In this document: positions 1 through 8,874 of the stretch, one piece after another
How positions within the stretch are numbered: the stretch's first letter is position 1
How the letters are laid out: each line of letters opens with the position of its first letter
Origin: Candidatus Cryptobacteroides faecipullorum
Lineage (GTDB): Bacteria; Bacteroidota; Bacteroidia; Bacteroidales; UBA932
DNA: 64,000 bases
Assembly (NCBI GenBank): GCA_017694885.1
Contig: JADIMH010000022.1
Location: 1 to 64,000 of the forward strand
Reading direction: 5' to 3'
Notes under the pieces: generated by a model
The model's input: the letters and a program-made list of their open reading frames with translations, nothing else
Told to the model about the DNA's origin: nothing
The model's database searches: none
Translations under genes and position numbers: made by a program

Positions 1-59
1 CCGACCTTGTGGTCCGAGCAATACTGCTCTACCTCATTGATTTCTTCCCGTGTCATCAT
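1..59 (-). CDS. Partial CDS running off the window edge (N-terminus MMTREEINEVEQYCSDHKV); resembles small ORFs associated with IS66-type elements
   Basis: Open minus-strand frame from ATG at 59 to the window edge; too short for firm assignment. Confidence 0.3.
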   Translation of the reverse strand, partial: MMTREEINEVEQYCSDHKV

Positions 60-251
60 ATCCTTTCCGTTTTTATGCAAATGTAGCCAGAAGAATTCCC
101 GGCTACAATATGCATTTTATCGGAGGCTTACGATTTTCTGAAGAGAGCGCACTTTGCGAGCCTCAAGTGACCACTTTTGAAGTGGTACATTTGAAAACGC
201 TACAGCGGGTACATTCAAAGTGATATAGTCATATCCGGACAGAACCGACGC

Positions 252-716
252 TTACTTTGGCTGATATGAACAGAAATCACAGGCATCAGTATCGCAGCCA
301 TTCAGAAAAATGAATTTTTGAGCTAACTTTTGCGCCCACCTTTCACTCCCATCTTCTCCATATTTACCGTCTTTCGCTTCGAGGATTACGCTCGGTTCGA
401 AGACTTCGACTGTGTGCCAGGCTCCGGCAGGAATCTGGCAGCCATAGCGACCTTCTGAAGGACAGAGGGTGATACGGTCAGTTTCGTTGCCGCAGGCATC
501 GTACAGCACCTCATCCAGCCTGCCGCACAGACAAACCACGCTTTCTGAGGACATCGGATGCCTATGGATATCCACCTTCGTTCCTGGAAGAAGCGCATTG
601 AGCATCCTTTGGGAGCTGTCTGAGCCGGAATTGCGCAAATCCACATTTGTCCGAAGCCGCGGATTTCCCGCAGCCTCGGCAAACAGGTTTTCTATAAAGC
701 CCTTGGTAAATTCCAT
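252..716 (-). CDS. WbuC-family cupin fold metalloprotein
   Basis: MEFTKGFIENLFAEAAGNPRLRTNVDLR...QRMLNALLPGTKVDIHRH is typical of WbuC; located in a polysaccharide locus. Confidence 0.8.
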   Translation of the reverse strand: MEFTKGFIENLFAEAAGNPRLRTNVDLRNSGSDSSQRMLNALLPGTKVDIHRHPMSSESVVCLCGRLDEVLYDACGNETDRITLCPSEGRYGCQIPAGAWHTVEVFEPSVILEAKDGKYGEDGSERWAQKLAQKFIFLNGCDTDACDFCSYQPK

Positions 717-723
717 GTAAATG

Positions 724-1983
724 CTACTTCTCTATCGCCGACTTGATAGTATCTACTATATACCTGACATCTTCATCACTTACATATGGGCCGGCAGGAA
801 GGCACATACCGACCTTGAAAATACTTTCGGATATGCCGTTGACATAAGCCGGAGCACTCTTATATACCGGCTGCTTGTGCATAGGCTTCCAGACAGGACG
901 AGACTCGATCTTATGATCAAGCATATATATCCGGAGAGCCTCTACATTTTCATTCGGCTGGCAGTCCGTAACAGGATTGTCAACCGCGTGGATAACACCC
1001 GCTGCACCGCCTACAGCAGTCTTGATGACTGTCTTATATGCATTCTCCTGTCCCTTTATTCTGACAGAAGGGTCAATAGTCATTGCACATAACCAGAAAT
1101 TGGCATCATAGTCCGGACCCGGTGCCTTGTGAATCTTTATTCCAGGAATATCTGCCAGCAATTCCTCATAAAGCTTTTGAACATGTTTATGATGCGCTAT
1201 ATGATCATTGACGACCGTCATCTGTCCGCGTCCGATACCCGCGCAGATATTACTGAGCCTGTAATTGTAACCGATTGCCGAATGCTGATAATAAGGATAA
1301 GCATCACGGGCCTGTGTCGCATACCACATGATGTTGTTCCTGCTCTCATCGTCAGCGCAGATAAGCGCTCCCCCACCGGAAGTGGTAATCATTTTATTGC
1401 CATTGAAACTGAGCACTCCGAATCTTCCGAAGGTCCCCAATACACGGCCTTTCCAGCGTGAACCGAATCCCTCTGCGGCATCTTCAATGACAGGGATATC
1501 ATACCTGTTCGCAATATCCATAATCCGGTCGCAATCATACGGCATACCATAAAGAGCGACCGGAACAATCGCCTTAGGCTTTTTCCCCGTCTTGGCAATC
1601 CTGTCCTTAATGGCCTCTTCAAGAAGATCCGGATCCATATTCCAAGAATCTTTCTCAGAATCGATAAATACCGGAGTCGCCCCAAGATATGTTATCGGAT
1701 GCGATGATGCACAGAAAGTAAAGCTTTGTACGCAGACTTCATCTCCAGGACCGACCCCGCAGGCAAGCAATGCCAAATGTACGGCAGCGGTCCCGGCAGA
1801 AAGAGCCACGACCTTCTTACCCTCTCCGACAAAGTTTTCAAGATCCTTTTCAAAGGCATTCACATTAGGGCCGAGAGGAACGACCCAGTTTGTATCAAAT
1901 GCCTCTTTCACATATTTCTGCTCAAGCCCTGCTTCTGACATATGCGCCAGACAGAGATAAATCGTTTTTCTTTCTTCTGACAT
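724..1983 (-). CDS. DegT/DnrJ/EryC1/StrS-family PLP-dependent sugar aminotransferase (PglE-like)
   Basis: GTAAVHLALLACGVGPGDEV, VIEDAAEGFGS, FNGNKMITTSGGG motifs. Confidence 0.9.
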   Translation of the reverse strand: MSEERKTIYLCLAHMSEAGLEQKYVKEAFDTNWVVPLGPNVNAFEKDLENFVGEGKKVVALSAGTAAVHLALLACGVGPGDEVCVQSFTFCASSHPITYLGATPVFIDSEKDSWNMDPDLLEEAIKDRIAKTGKKPKAIVPVALYGMPYDCDRIMDIANRYDIPVIEDAAEGFGSRWKGRVLGTFGRFGVLSFNGNKMITTSGGGALICADDESRNNIMWYATQARDAYPYYQHSAIGYNYRLSNICAGIGRGQMTVVNDHIAHHKHVQKLYEELLADIPGIKIHKAPGPDYDANFWLCAMTIDPSVRIKGQENAYKTVIKTAVGGAAGVIHAVDNPVTDCQPNENVEALRIYMLDHKIESRPVWKPMHKQPVYKSAPAYVNGISESIFKVGMCLPAGPYVSDEDVRYIVDTIKSAIEK

Positions 1984-2004
1984 AGCTTTTATGTATATTA
2001 TAGA

Positions 2005-2700
2005 TTATATTTCTTCTCCTGCATAGTGAATCTTTTTCCCGGTAACCGTAGCCAAGATCATCTGTATATCTTTAATAAAGCTATAATGATGATAGTAATA
2101 ACAGTTCAGGCGTACTTTATCAGGATAAATGACATTATCGTTGTACCAGACGGCTATTTCCTGATCGCTCATTCCGGAAAAATCCGGAACAACGGCAACC
2201 GCCTTTTTCAACTCTTCATATTTCCCGGCCCTGATATCGGCAACAAACGCCGCTATCATCTCATCTTCAAGCCGGTATTTTAAAGTAGCCGGACCGGTAA
2301 TCCCGGGACGCAGATTCAAGATATCCCTATCGGAGCCTGTAAGTCTATCAGCATACCCAGGAACATCCGGACGCGGACCGACAAAACTCATATTACCGAC
2401 AAGGACATCCCATAAACCTGGAAGTTCATCTATCTTATAGTGCCTTAACTTTGCCCCGAACGGTGTAATGCGGGAATCACCGGCAACACTAACCGTTGAT
2501 CCGCTGTGTTTTACAGTCATAGAACGGAACTTATGACAATCAAACAGTTTCCCGTCCTTGCCGACCCTTTTCTGAACAAAAAAGACCGGACCTCCCGGCA
2601 TCTTGACTTTAACCAATATCGCAGTAACCAGAATGACCGGCCACAAACAAAGCAGTCCGAAAAAGGCTACCACCCTGTCAAATAGGAATTTTATAACCAT
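2005..2700 (-). CDS. Undecaprenyl-phosphate sugar phosphotransferase (initiating sugar transferase, PglC-like)
   Basis: FVQKRVGKDGKLFDCHKFRSM...DELPGLWDVLVGNMSFVGPRPD. Confidence 0.92.
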   Translation of the reverse strand: MVIKFLFDRVVAFFGLLCLWPVILVTAILVKVKMPGGPVFFVQKRVGKDGKLFDCHKFRSMTVKHSGSTVSVAGDSRITPFGAKLRHYKIDELPGLWDVLVGNMSFVGPRPDVPGYADRLTGSDRDILNLRPGITGPATLKYRLEDEMIAAFVADIRAGKYEELKKAVAVVPDFSGMSDQEIAVWYNDNVIYPDKVRLNCYYYHHYSFIKDIQMILATVTGKKIHYAGEEI

Positions 2701-3294
2701 TTATTTCTTATTTAGATACTCGACGTAATAATAACCGTCCGGCAATTCTTTGACAATCTTAACATCATTAACGGCTTTGGATGATGCTATTGATTTTACA
2801 TTATCTTTAGAAATCGTGGCGAATAACCGGAATTCCATTTTACGGCAAATCTCAGTAGTCAGACGCCCCATTTCCTTAGCGATTCCTTGACCTTGAAACC
2901 TCGGATCGACTATTTTACCTCTGAATGCCTGCTTATTTGCAAAAAAACGCAGGAAACAGTAACCTGCCAAAACATTATCCTTATAACAGCCTATCATAAG
3001 GAAAGCCTTGTTTCTATTGATTTTACGCAACGATTCCAAATCGAATCCATGAGGATTGAAAAACTTGAAAGCTTCTTTAGGCTGCTCTGAAAAAAAAGTT
3101 TCAAGCCCTTTCAGATCATTGGCTTCTATGCTTCTGAATACCAGGTCAGGTCTATTTGACAATGTACCTATATTCTTAACTGTATTTTTCAGTCTTTTAC
3201 CATAAAGGACATAGAATAACATAGAGTTGCACCATTCAACTATACTCCATATAAATGTCAGATGATGTTTGATATAAAGTAAAAGTTTAACCAT
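2701..3294 (-). CDS. GNAT-like acetyltransferase
   Basis: Q/RxxGxA-like motif (DPRFQGQGIAKEMGRLTTEIC); location among polysaccharide genes. Confidence 0.6.
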   Translation of the reverse strand: MVKLLLYIKHHLTFIWSIVEWCNSMLFYVLYGKRLKNTVKNIGTLSNRPDLVFRSIEANDLKGLETFFSEQPKEAFKFFNPHGFDLESLRKINRNKAFLMIGCYKDNVLAGYCFLRFFANKQAFRGKIVDPRFQGQGIAKEMGRLTTEICRKMEFRLFATISKDNVKSIASSKAVNDVKIVKELPDGYYYVEYLNKK

Positions 3295-3309
3295 AATTTA
3301 AAATTTATG

Positions 3310-3445
3310 TCATTTCATATTGTTGACTATCATCTTACGCTTACCTGATGATAAAACAGGAATATTATCTACATACTCATATACGAAATTAGCATTGTTA
3401 CCTAAATAACCGCGCAAATTTTTTTCCAATTCATTAGGCAATGGT
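3310..3445 (-). pseudogene. C-terminal relic of a CapK/PaaK-like adenylate-forming enzyme
   Basis: Minus-strand reading LSIPLPNELEKNLRGYLGNNANFVYEYVDNIPVLSSGKRKMIVNNMK* resembles the C-terminal 'NIPxxxSGKxR' end of CapK-type proteins; no N-terminal part present. Confidence 0.5.
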
Positions 3446-3892
3446 ATAGATAGCATGGTCGCCCGTCAAAGGGAAATGCCGAGGAGCATCACACGGAATT
3501 ACACATCCATTGTTATGGAACTTTGCCATATCCGAAGGAGTCTGAGGGAATACAATCTTCTTGCAGCCAATACTCTTCATCCAATTCAGCACATTGAGAG
3601 TTCCGATTGTAATGCTTTCAAATAAATCTATAGGATTGAAAGCATACCTCGATGGTAGAGAACTTGCAAAGTGAGCTACTGCATAGATATTCTCTTTCGG
3701 CAAAATATCAAAGGCGTCTGGATTTTTAATATCTACAGAGTAATATCTCATACCCCTATCGGCAAAAAAATGATTGTCATCTTTTCTGTGACCGACAGCA
3801 ATCACATCATAACCTTGGTTTTTCATATGCAGGGAAATATATGCGCCAAGATTTCCTGTTGCACCAAATACAATAATTGTTTTCATACGCAA
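3434..3892 (-). pseudogene. Truncated NAD-dependent epimerase/dehydratase (SDR), ends at the YxxxK motif
   Basis: N-terminal Rossmann motif IIVFGATGNLGAYI; protein stops at GDHAIYTIA*, immediately before the expected catalytic Lys. Confidence 0.7.
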
Positions 3893-4204
3893 ATAGAAAC
3901 GGTTATAACATGCCTAATATAAGGCGATTAACATGAAATTTATCAGTTTTGACAAGCCCATAGAAGCACTCATTGCGGTAACAAGCGCAAGGGCGGATGA
4001 GGGTTATGTAGTTTTTTAATGTTAAGGATTATGAAATTACATACACTTATGTGCGTGAAGAAGATGCCCGGGAATCCATTCTTGTTGGTAAAGAAGAGAA
4101 GAATCATCGTTGCAAGGAAAACTGGAGAAAACCAATGAAGGCGATAAGGCGTTTAACAATTCTAATGTAAAACTTTTGCTTCGTTGTCAACATATTCTTC
4201 TGAA

Positions 4205-5359
4205 TTACATTATTTCATTATAGAAGTCGTATAAGCACTTTCGTACAAAACCTTGCTCAAAACGTGACACTATCATCGGCCGCGCATTTTCAGCCAATGA
4301 ATTACAAAGATACTTATTCTCAAGAAGATTGGTCATAGCTTTACATAAAGCCGAAGAGTCTTTTGATGGCACTATGATTCCATTATTTCCGTCTTCAATA
4401 ATCTCTCGGCTGCCATTTATATCCGTAACAATGCAAGGAAGTCCCATGGCCCCCGCTTCTATTGGAGTATTCGGGAATCCTTCTCTATAACTAGGTAGCA
4501 CGAAACAGTCAGCAGCGCTATAATAGTTAACCAGGTCTCGGCCAAATACTGGACCTGTCATTATAATGGAGGGTAAATGTTCTATTATTTCTTTTGATTT
4601 CTCACTGATTGGATCCAAATTATCCTCTTTAGATCCAACCAATAGGAGGCGAGATTCAGGATGAGAAGAATACAACTCATTGAAAGCTTCCACTAGCTCA
4701 TTGATTCCCTTATCTTTGACAATCCTACCCACATACAGAAATGTGAACTCATGGTCTATACCATACCTGCATCTCAACTTATGTCCTTCCTCTTTAACGG
4801 ATTCCGTTTTATCCCAATAGTTTATATCAACTCCCCTAACATTTCCATAGCCAAGGACTTTCATGGGTTTCTTCGTAATATGCGCCTGTAGATCCTGAAG
4901 AACGCCTTGCCCTTCAGGTATAATATGAGTGGCACAAAGACAAAGAATCTTATCCGTTAGCATAAGAATAGACCTCCTTACACCTGTAGTTGTAGGCCAT
5001 ACCAACCCAGTGAAAGTGTGTACCCTACGTGGTACTCGACATATCCAAGCGGCCATCATGCATAGAAGACCAGCCTTCGGTGTCATGGAATGGACCATAT
5101 ATGGCTTTTCCTTCATGAAAACTCTAATCATCCGGAATAGTGCAATGATGTCTTTTGAGAGCGAGATGTGTCGCTCCATTGGAACCGCAATAGTTCGCAC
5201 TCCATCTGTAGTATTTATTTGCTCAAGCTCCTTACCCGGAGAAGAAAGTGCAATTACTTCATATTGTTCAGAAAGCTCTTTCAGCAATCCTGTACAAAAA
5301 CTTGTTAAGGACTTCGGCACCGTTGTCGCTCGAATTATTTTTTTCTTATTTTCTGCCAT
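4205..5359 (-). CDS. Glycosyltransferase family 4
   Basis: FLYVGRIVKDKGINELVEAF...ADCFVLPSYREGFPNTPIEAGAMGLPCIVTDINGSREII. Confidence 0.9.
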   Translation of the reverse strand: MAENKKKIIRATTVPKSLTSFCTGLLKELSEQYEVIALSSPGKELEQINTTDGVRTIAVPMERHISLSKDIIALFRMIRVFMKEKPYMVHSMTPKAGLLCMMAAWICRVPRRVHTFTGLVWPTTTGVRRSILMLTDKILCLCATHIIPEGQGVLQDLQAHITKKPMKVLGYGNVRGVDINYWDKTESVKEEGHKLRCRYGIDHEFTFLYVGRIVKDKGINELVEAFNELYSSHPESRLLLVGSKEDNLDPISEKSKEIIEHLPSIIMTGPVFGRDLVNYYSAADCFVLPSYREGFPNTPIEAGAMGLPCIVTDINGSREIIEDGNNGIIVPSKDSSALCKAMTNLLENKYLCNSLAENARPMIVSRFEQGFVRKCLYDFYNEIM

Positions 5360-5378
5360 ATCTACTATCTTGATAACG

Positions 5379-6500
5379 TTATTTCAGTTCTTTTTCTCTT
5401 ATGTATCTGACTCTTCGCCATAACGAAATTCGTAAGATTCCTACTGGAGTCCATAAGACATCCGCGGGGTAATATTTAATAAGTCTGAATGTATGTTTCG
5501 CCCATTGAAACATCAGTTGAAGTTTATTCCCTTTATTTAGTTTTTTAAGCCGTGCATCGTAATGGCCAAAATTCCCTGCCTGCATTATTTCTTCCAGCAG
5601 AAATCTGCCAGCCCTCTCGTTTGGAGTCGGCAAGGGAGTGGACTCATTAACGAATATGGAATCCATTTTCTCATTATCAAATAGATGCCAAAGTACCCAT
5701 GCAGATGCCGCAGCAAAGTGTTCCAGCCTGAAATGACTGATTAATACACCGATTGTTTTTCTATCCTCTTCCTTCACATTTTGAAGAATGAAATACAAAT
5801 CCATCATCTGCCTAAGGCCAACGCCTTCATACAACAGATGCCAGAAGTTGTGGTTTAATGCAAGGATTACACTGAATACATCGTCAGGTACTCTGCAGCC
5901 CAATGTCTCATTAAATACTATATGATTTTTCCCTTCTCCCTTGAACCATTTCTGCAAACGTTTATTCCTGATTAGATTTCGGCTGATGGAAGGACGATAA
6001 TGCAGTTCTACCTCAGTATTAGGGAAAATACTTATGTCAGCATGATGATAGTCATAATAATGCATCTTCCTCGTTCTTCGTGCCCACTCTATAGCCTCTT
6101 TCGGTTCGGCTATCATCCACATGTCAATGTCTCCAGGCTGTCGATATTGATTTAGTGGGAAAGGATATCGATTCGCAAATGCCTGTCCTTTTAAAAGACA
6201 ACTCTCGTAGCCGTCTTTACCTATTGATTCAGATAATTCTTTGCAGTGGACTTCTATTGTCTTATTCTTTTGCTGAATCTGAAGCACAGATGCTATCCAT
6301 TGCATCTTCAGTGACGCAGGTATGTATATCAACTGTTTTTGTTCTTCTAAAAGTTGAATACCATGAAAGCATACACCCACTAAAGCCTGCCCTTCCGCCA
6401 AACGATAGAGTATACTCCACTCCTCTGGGAGAGGAATATGGGAGAGACAATCTCGTTTATGCAGCGAGACTTGGATAAGTTCGAAAAAAAGGCTATTCAT
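5379..6500 (-). CDS. Nucleotidyltransferase-family protein (NTP_transf_5-like)
   Basis: LLKGQAFANRYPFPLNQYRQPGDIDMWM motif; inside polysaccharide locus. Confidence 0.75.
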   Translation of the reverse strand: MNSLFFELIQVSLHKRDCLSHIPLPEEWSILYRLAEGQALVGVCFHGIQLLEEQKQLIYIPASLKMQWIASVLQIQQKNKTIEVHCKELSESIGKDGYESCLLKGQAFANRYPFPLNQYRQPGDIDMWMIAEPKEAIEWARRTRKMHYYDYHHADISIFPNTEVELHYRPSISRNLIRNKRLQKWFKGEGKNHIVFNETLGCRVPDDVFSVILALNHNFWHLLYEGVGLRQMMDLYFILQNVKEEDRKTIGVLISHFRLEHFAAASAWVLWHLFDNEKMDSIFVNESTPLPTPNERAGRFLLEEIMQAGNFGHYDARLKKLNKGNKLQLMFQWAKHTFRLIKYYPADVLWTPVGILRISLWRRVRYIREKELK

Positions 6501-6724
6501 TGAATCCTTCTATGACCATATTTGTAAACAATTTTGCTCCTTTGTCATTCTTATGAGGTGATCATTGAAAATAGTGGCGGCATTTAGGAAAACATGTCCC
6601 GATATGGAATTGCAAAAGAAAAACTCGTTTTGTTTTTGCCGATCTCTTCAGTATCGCTGAATGTGAATGAAGGAAACTACCTTTTAAGGGACAATAATGA
6701 GTAACAGGAATTCCCCCTTCCATA

Positions 6725-7699
6725 TTACTTCCGCACCTTGTCATTATAATACCTCAGCACCCATTCTGTTGCTTTGATGCCAAAGAGCTTGTTTACAAAT
6801 GCAGCCTTTCGTACTTTTGGATTATTTGTATAATCAAGCAACCATTTATACTCCAATAGATCTTGTCTCTTCTCTTTTGGCATTTTTGAAGCCAATGATA
6901 ATAAGATACAGAACTCATATGCCAGAAAAGAATACAATGCGTTCTTAGCCTCTTGTGAGAAAGAACGGTTCTCTATTTTATCTAGTTCAGATTTAATGAT
7001 ATTGAGGACATCGTTGAAGCTCTTCTCTCCACCAGATGCCGTTATGCTGCCTGCCCTGTTCTGACGATAGGCATAAACATATTGATTGACAAACATACAC
7101 TCCTTTGAACCATCCAGCAAATCAATGAACCAAGGGATGTCTTCAGATATCGTTCCTTTTATAAATCGAAGTCCTATGTCTGAAAGTGATTTCCTAGAAA
7201 TCACTTTCAGACATGCGCTCATTGGCATCGTCCCAGACGCCACCAATAAACGCATGGCTGTGTTTTTATCTACAGGCTTACCTAATGAGTTATCATACTT
7301 TACCCAAGGTTTATATGTATGTGTGTCATTAAAAAAATATGAACAATTGAACCCGACAAAATCACATTCCGGATATGACTGTACCGTATCCATTAACTCC
7401 TGTAATGCTGAGGAAGAAACCCAAAAGTCATCACTATCGACGAAAATAATATAATCGCCAGTCGCATTGTCCAACCCCACGTTTCTAGCATCTGATAAAC
7501 CTCCATTGACCTTATGGATTACTTTGACTCTCTGATCTTTATTTGCCCACTGTTCGCAAAGAGATGGACAATTATCAGGTGAACCATCATCTACCAAAAT
7601 AACTTCAATATCACGATACGTTTGCGCTACAATACTCTCAACACACTCGTCTAGATATCTCTCTACTTTATAGACAGGTAATATAAAGCTTACTTTCAT
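6725..7699 (-). CDS. Glycosyltransferase family 2
   Basis: MKVSFILPVYKVERYLDECVESI...ILVDDGSPDNCP...DYIIFVDSDDFW. Confidence 0.92.
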   Translation of the reverse strand: MKVSFILPVYKVERYLDECVESIVAQTYRDIEVILVDDGSPDNCPSLCEQWANKDQRVKVIHKVNGGLSDARNVGLDNATGDYIIFVDSDDFWVSSSALQELMDTVQSYPECDFVGFNCSYFFNDTHTYKPWVKYDNSLGKPVDKNTAMRLLVASGTMPMSACLKVISRKSLSDIGLRFIKGTISEDIPWFIDLLDGSKECMFVNQYVYAYRQNRAGSITASGGEKSFNDVLNIIKSELDKIENRSFSQEAKNALYSFLAYEFCILLSLASKMPKEKRQDLLEYKWLLDYTNNPKVRKAAFVNKLFGIKATEWVLRYYNDKVRK

Positions 7700-8874
7700 A
7701 CTCGTTTACTGTTTATCCATTGTTTTAGTATTCTCAGATAATCTCGCATATTTGCCTTAATGTCATATTTAACCACCAGTTTGTTTTGAGGCATATTCTC
7801 CATGTCCTTAATAAAAGAATCTCTACCTTTAGGGCGAGAAGAGCAATGCGACAAATTATAATTTCCTTCTATAGCTTCTTCAAGTGTACGCTCCTCATAA
7901 AACAACTCTGGGCAGTCCTGAATCATCGCCCAAGCCCTTTCGTTATTGACTAAAAGCATCGATACACCCTTGAAGGTAGGATGATTAAATGGGGCATGAG
8001 AACCGAGGCCCCAATAATCAGCCATCGTAAAGTCACTTATTCGCTGTGGTATTGCATATGGGCAGGTATAGCACGACTCGTTGAACATCAAGCTCTTGTT
8101 GAAAGCCCGCATATACCACGCATTATGAGGTAATATAGGTTTGCGTTGCACGGAAGTCGAGTTGGAATCCCCGTCCTTGGTTGGGGATACCAACTCGCGT
8201 GCGAGTTGGAATCCCCAACCTTCCGTAAAACGAAAGCTGACACTATCACAGGTCCCGCTTAAATGCGTTCTCTCGCAGAAGGCGTTGAAAGCCCTCTGCG
8301 AGGGAACGCCATGGCAAACCATATCACAAGTAATCAGATTGTCGTACTTCTTACGTAGGAAAGTAAGAAGGCCTCCCACCTGACACGGAGTTCCAGTGAA
8401 CAACACCTCACGGCCCCCCTTTAATTGTTCTTGAACGGATTTATAAGTTTCGCCTAAAAAAGACTGAACGTATTTACTTCCCTGTAACAGACGGATGTTA
8501 TCTATATTATCAACACCAATATGCTTAACTGTCAGGTCTCTGTCCATAGTGGCACCATACACAACTCCTCCTTTATTTAAGGTCTTTCGCGCCAAAACAC
8601 TGAAAGCACCGCCAGAACTACTCTTCTTTCGGTCACTATCATTCTTCGTCCAACAAGCCAATGTCTTCATGGGTTGATTATAGCCCAACTTTGGGTCTAT
8701 GCGATGGCATGCTCGCATACAGGAACCACATTCCACACATGCTTCACGACTAATCTGCGGAATATAGAAACCCTCCCCCGCATCAATCATCGAAATACAC
8801 CCCTTAGGACATGCATTCACGCAAGCCATGCATTGGGTGCAATTATATTGGTCACACAATTGTATCTTACTCAT
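7696..8874 (-). CDS. Coenzyme F420 hydrogenase/dehydrogenase beta-subunit (FrhB)-family protein with N-terminal 2x[4Fe-4S] ferredoxin domain
   Basis: CTQCMACVNACPKGC...CVECGSCMRACH; GTPCQVGGL; CDMVCHGVPS. Confidence 0.88.
   Translation of the reverse strand: MSKIQLCDQYNCTQCMACVNACPKGCISMIDAGEGFYIPQISREACVECGSCMRACHRIDPKLGYNQPMKTLACWTKNDSDRKKSSSGGAFSVLARKTLNKGGVVYGATMDRDLTVKHIGVDNIDNIRLLQGSKYVQSFLGETYKSVQEQLKGGREVLFTGTPCQVGGLLTFLRKKYDNLITCDMVCHGVPSQRAFNAFCERTHLSGTCDSVSFRFTEGWGFQLARELVSPTKDGDSNSTSVQRKPILPHNAWYMRAFNKSLMFNESCYTCPYAIPQRISDFTMADYWGLGSHAPFNHPTFKGVSMLLVNNERAWAMIQDCPELFYEERTLEEAIEGNYNLSHCSSRPKGRDSFIKDMENMPQNKLVVKYDIKANMRDYLRILKQWINSKRV
8179..8220. repeat. 42-bp near-perfect palindrome inside the FrhB-family CDS
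   Basis: ggttggggataccaactcgc-gt-gcgagttggaatccccaacc: 20-bp arms, one mismatch, 2-nt spacer; an additional direct copy cgagttggaatcccc lies at 8158-8172. Confidence 0.95.
8265..8309. repeat. Second quasipalindrome inside the same CDS
   Basis: gcgttctctcgcagaaggc (8265-8283) / gttgaaa / gccctctgcgagggaacgc (8291-8309): 19-bp arms with 2 mismatches. Confidence 0.92.

Noticed and set aside
3090-3097. A8 tract in the GNAT gene (and T8 at about 12894-12901) as additional phase-variable tracts
   Set aside because: A/T runs of this length are expected in this AT-rich segment and the genes are in frame; no special evidence.
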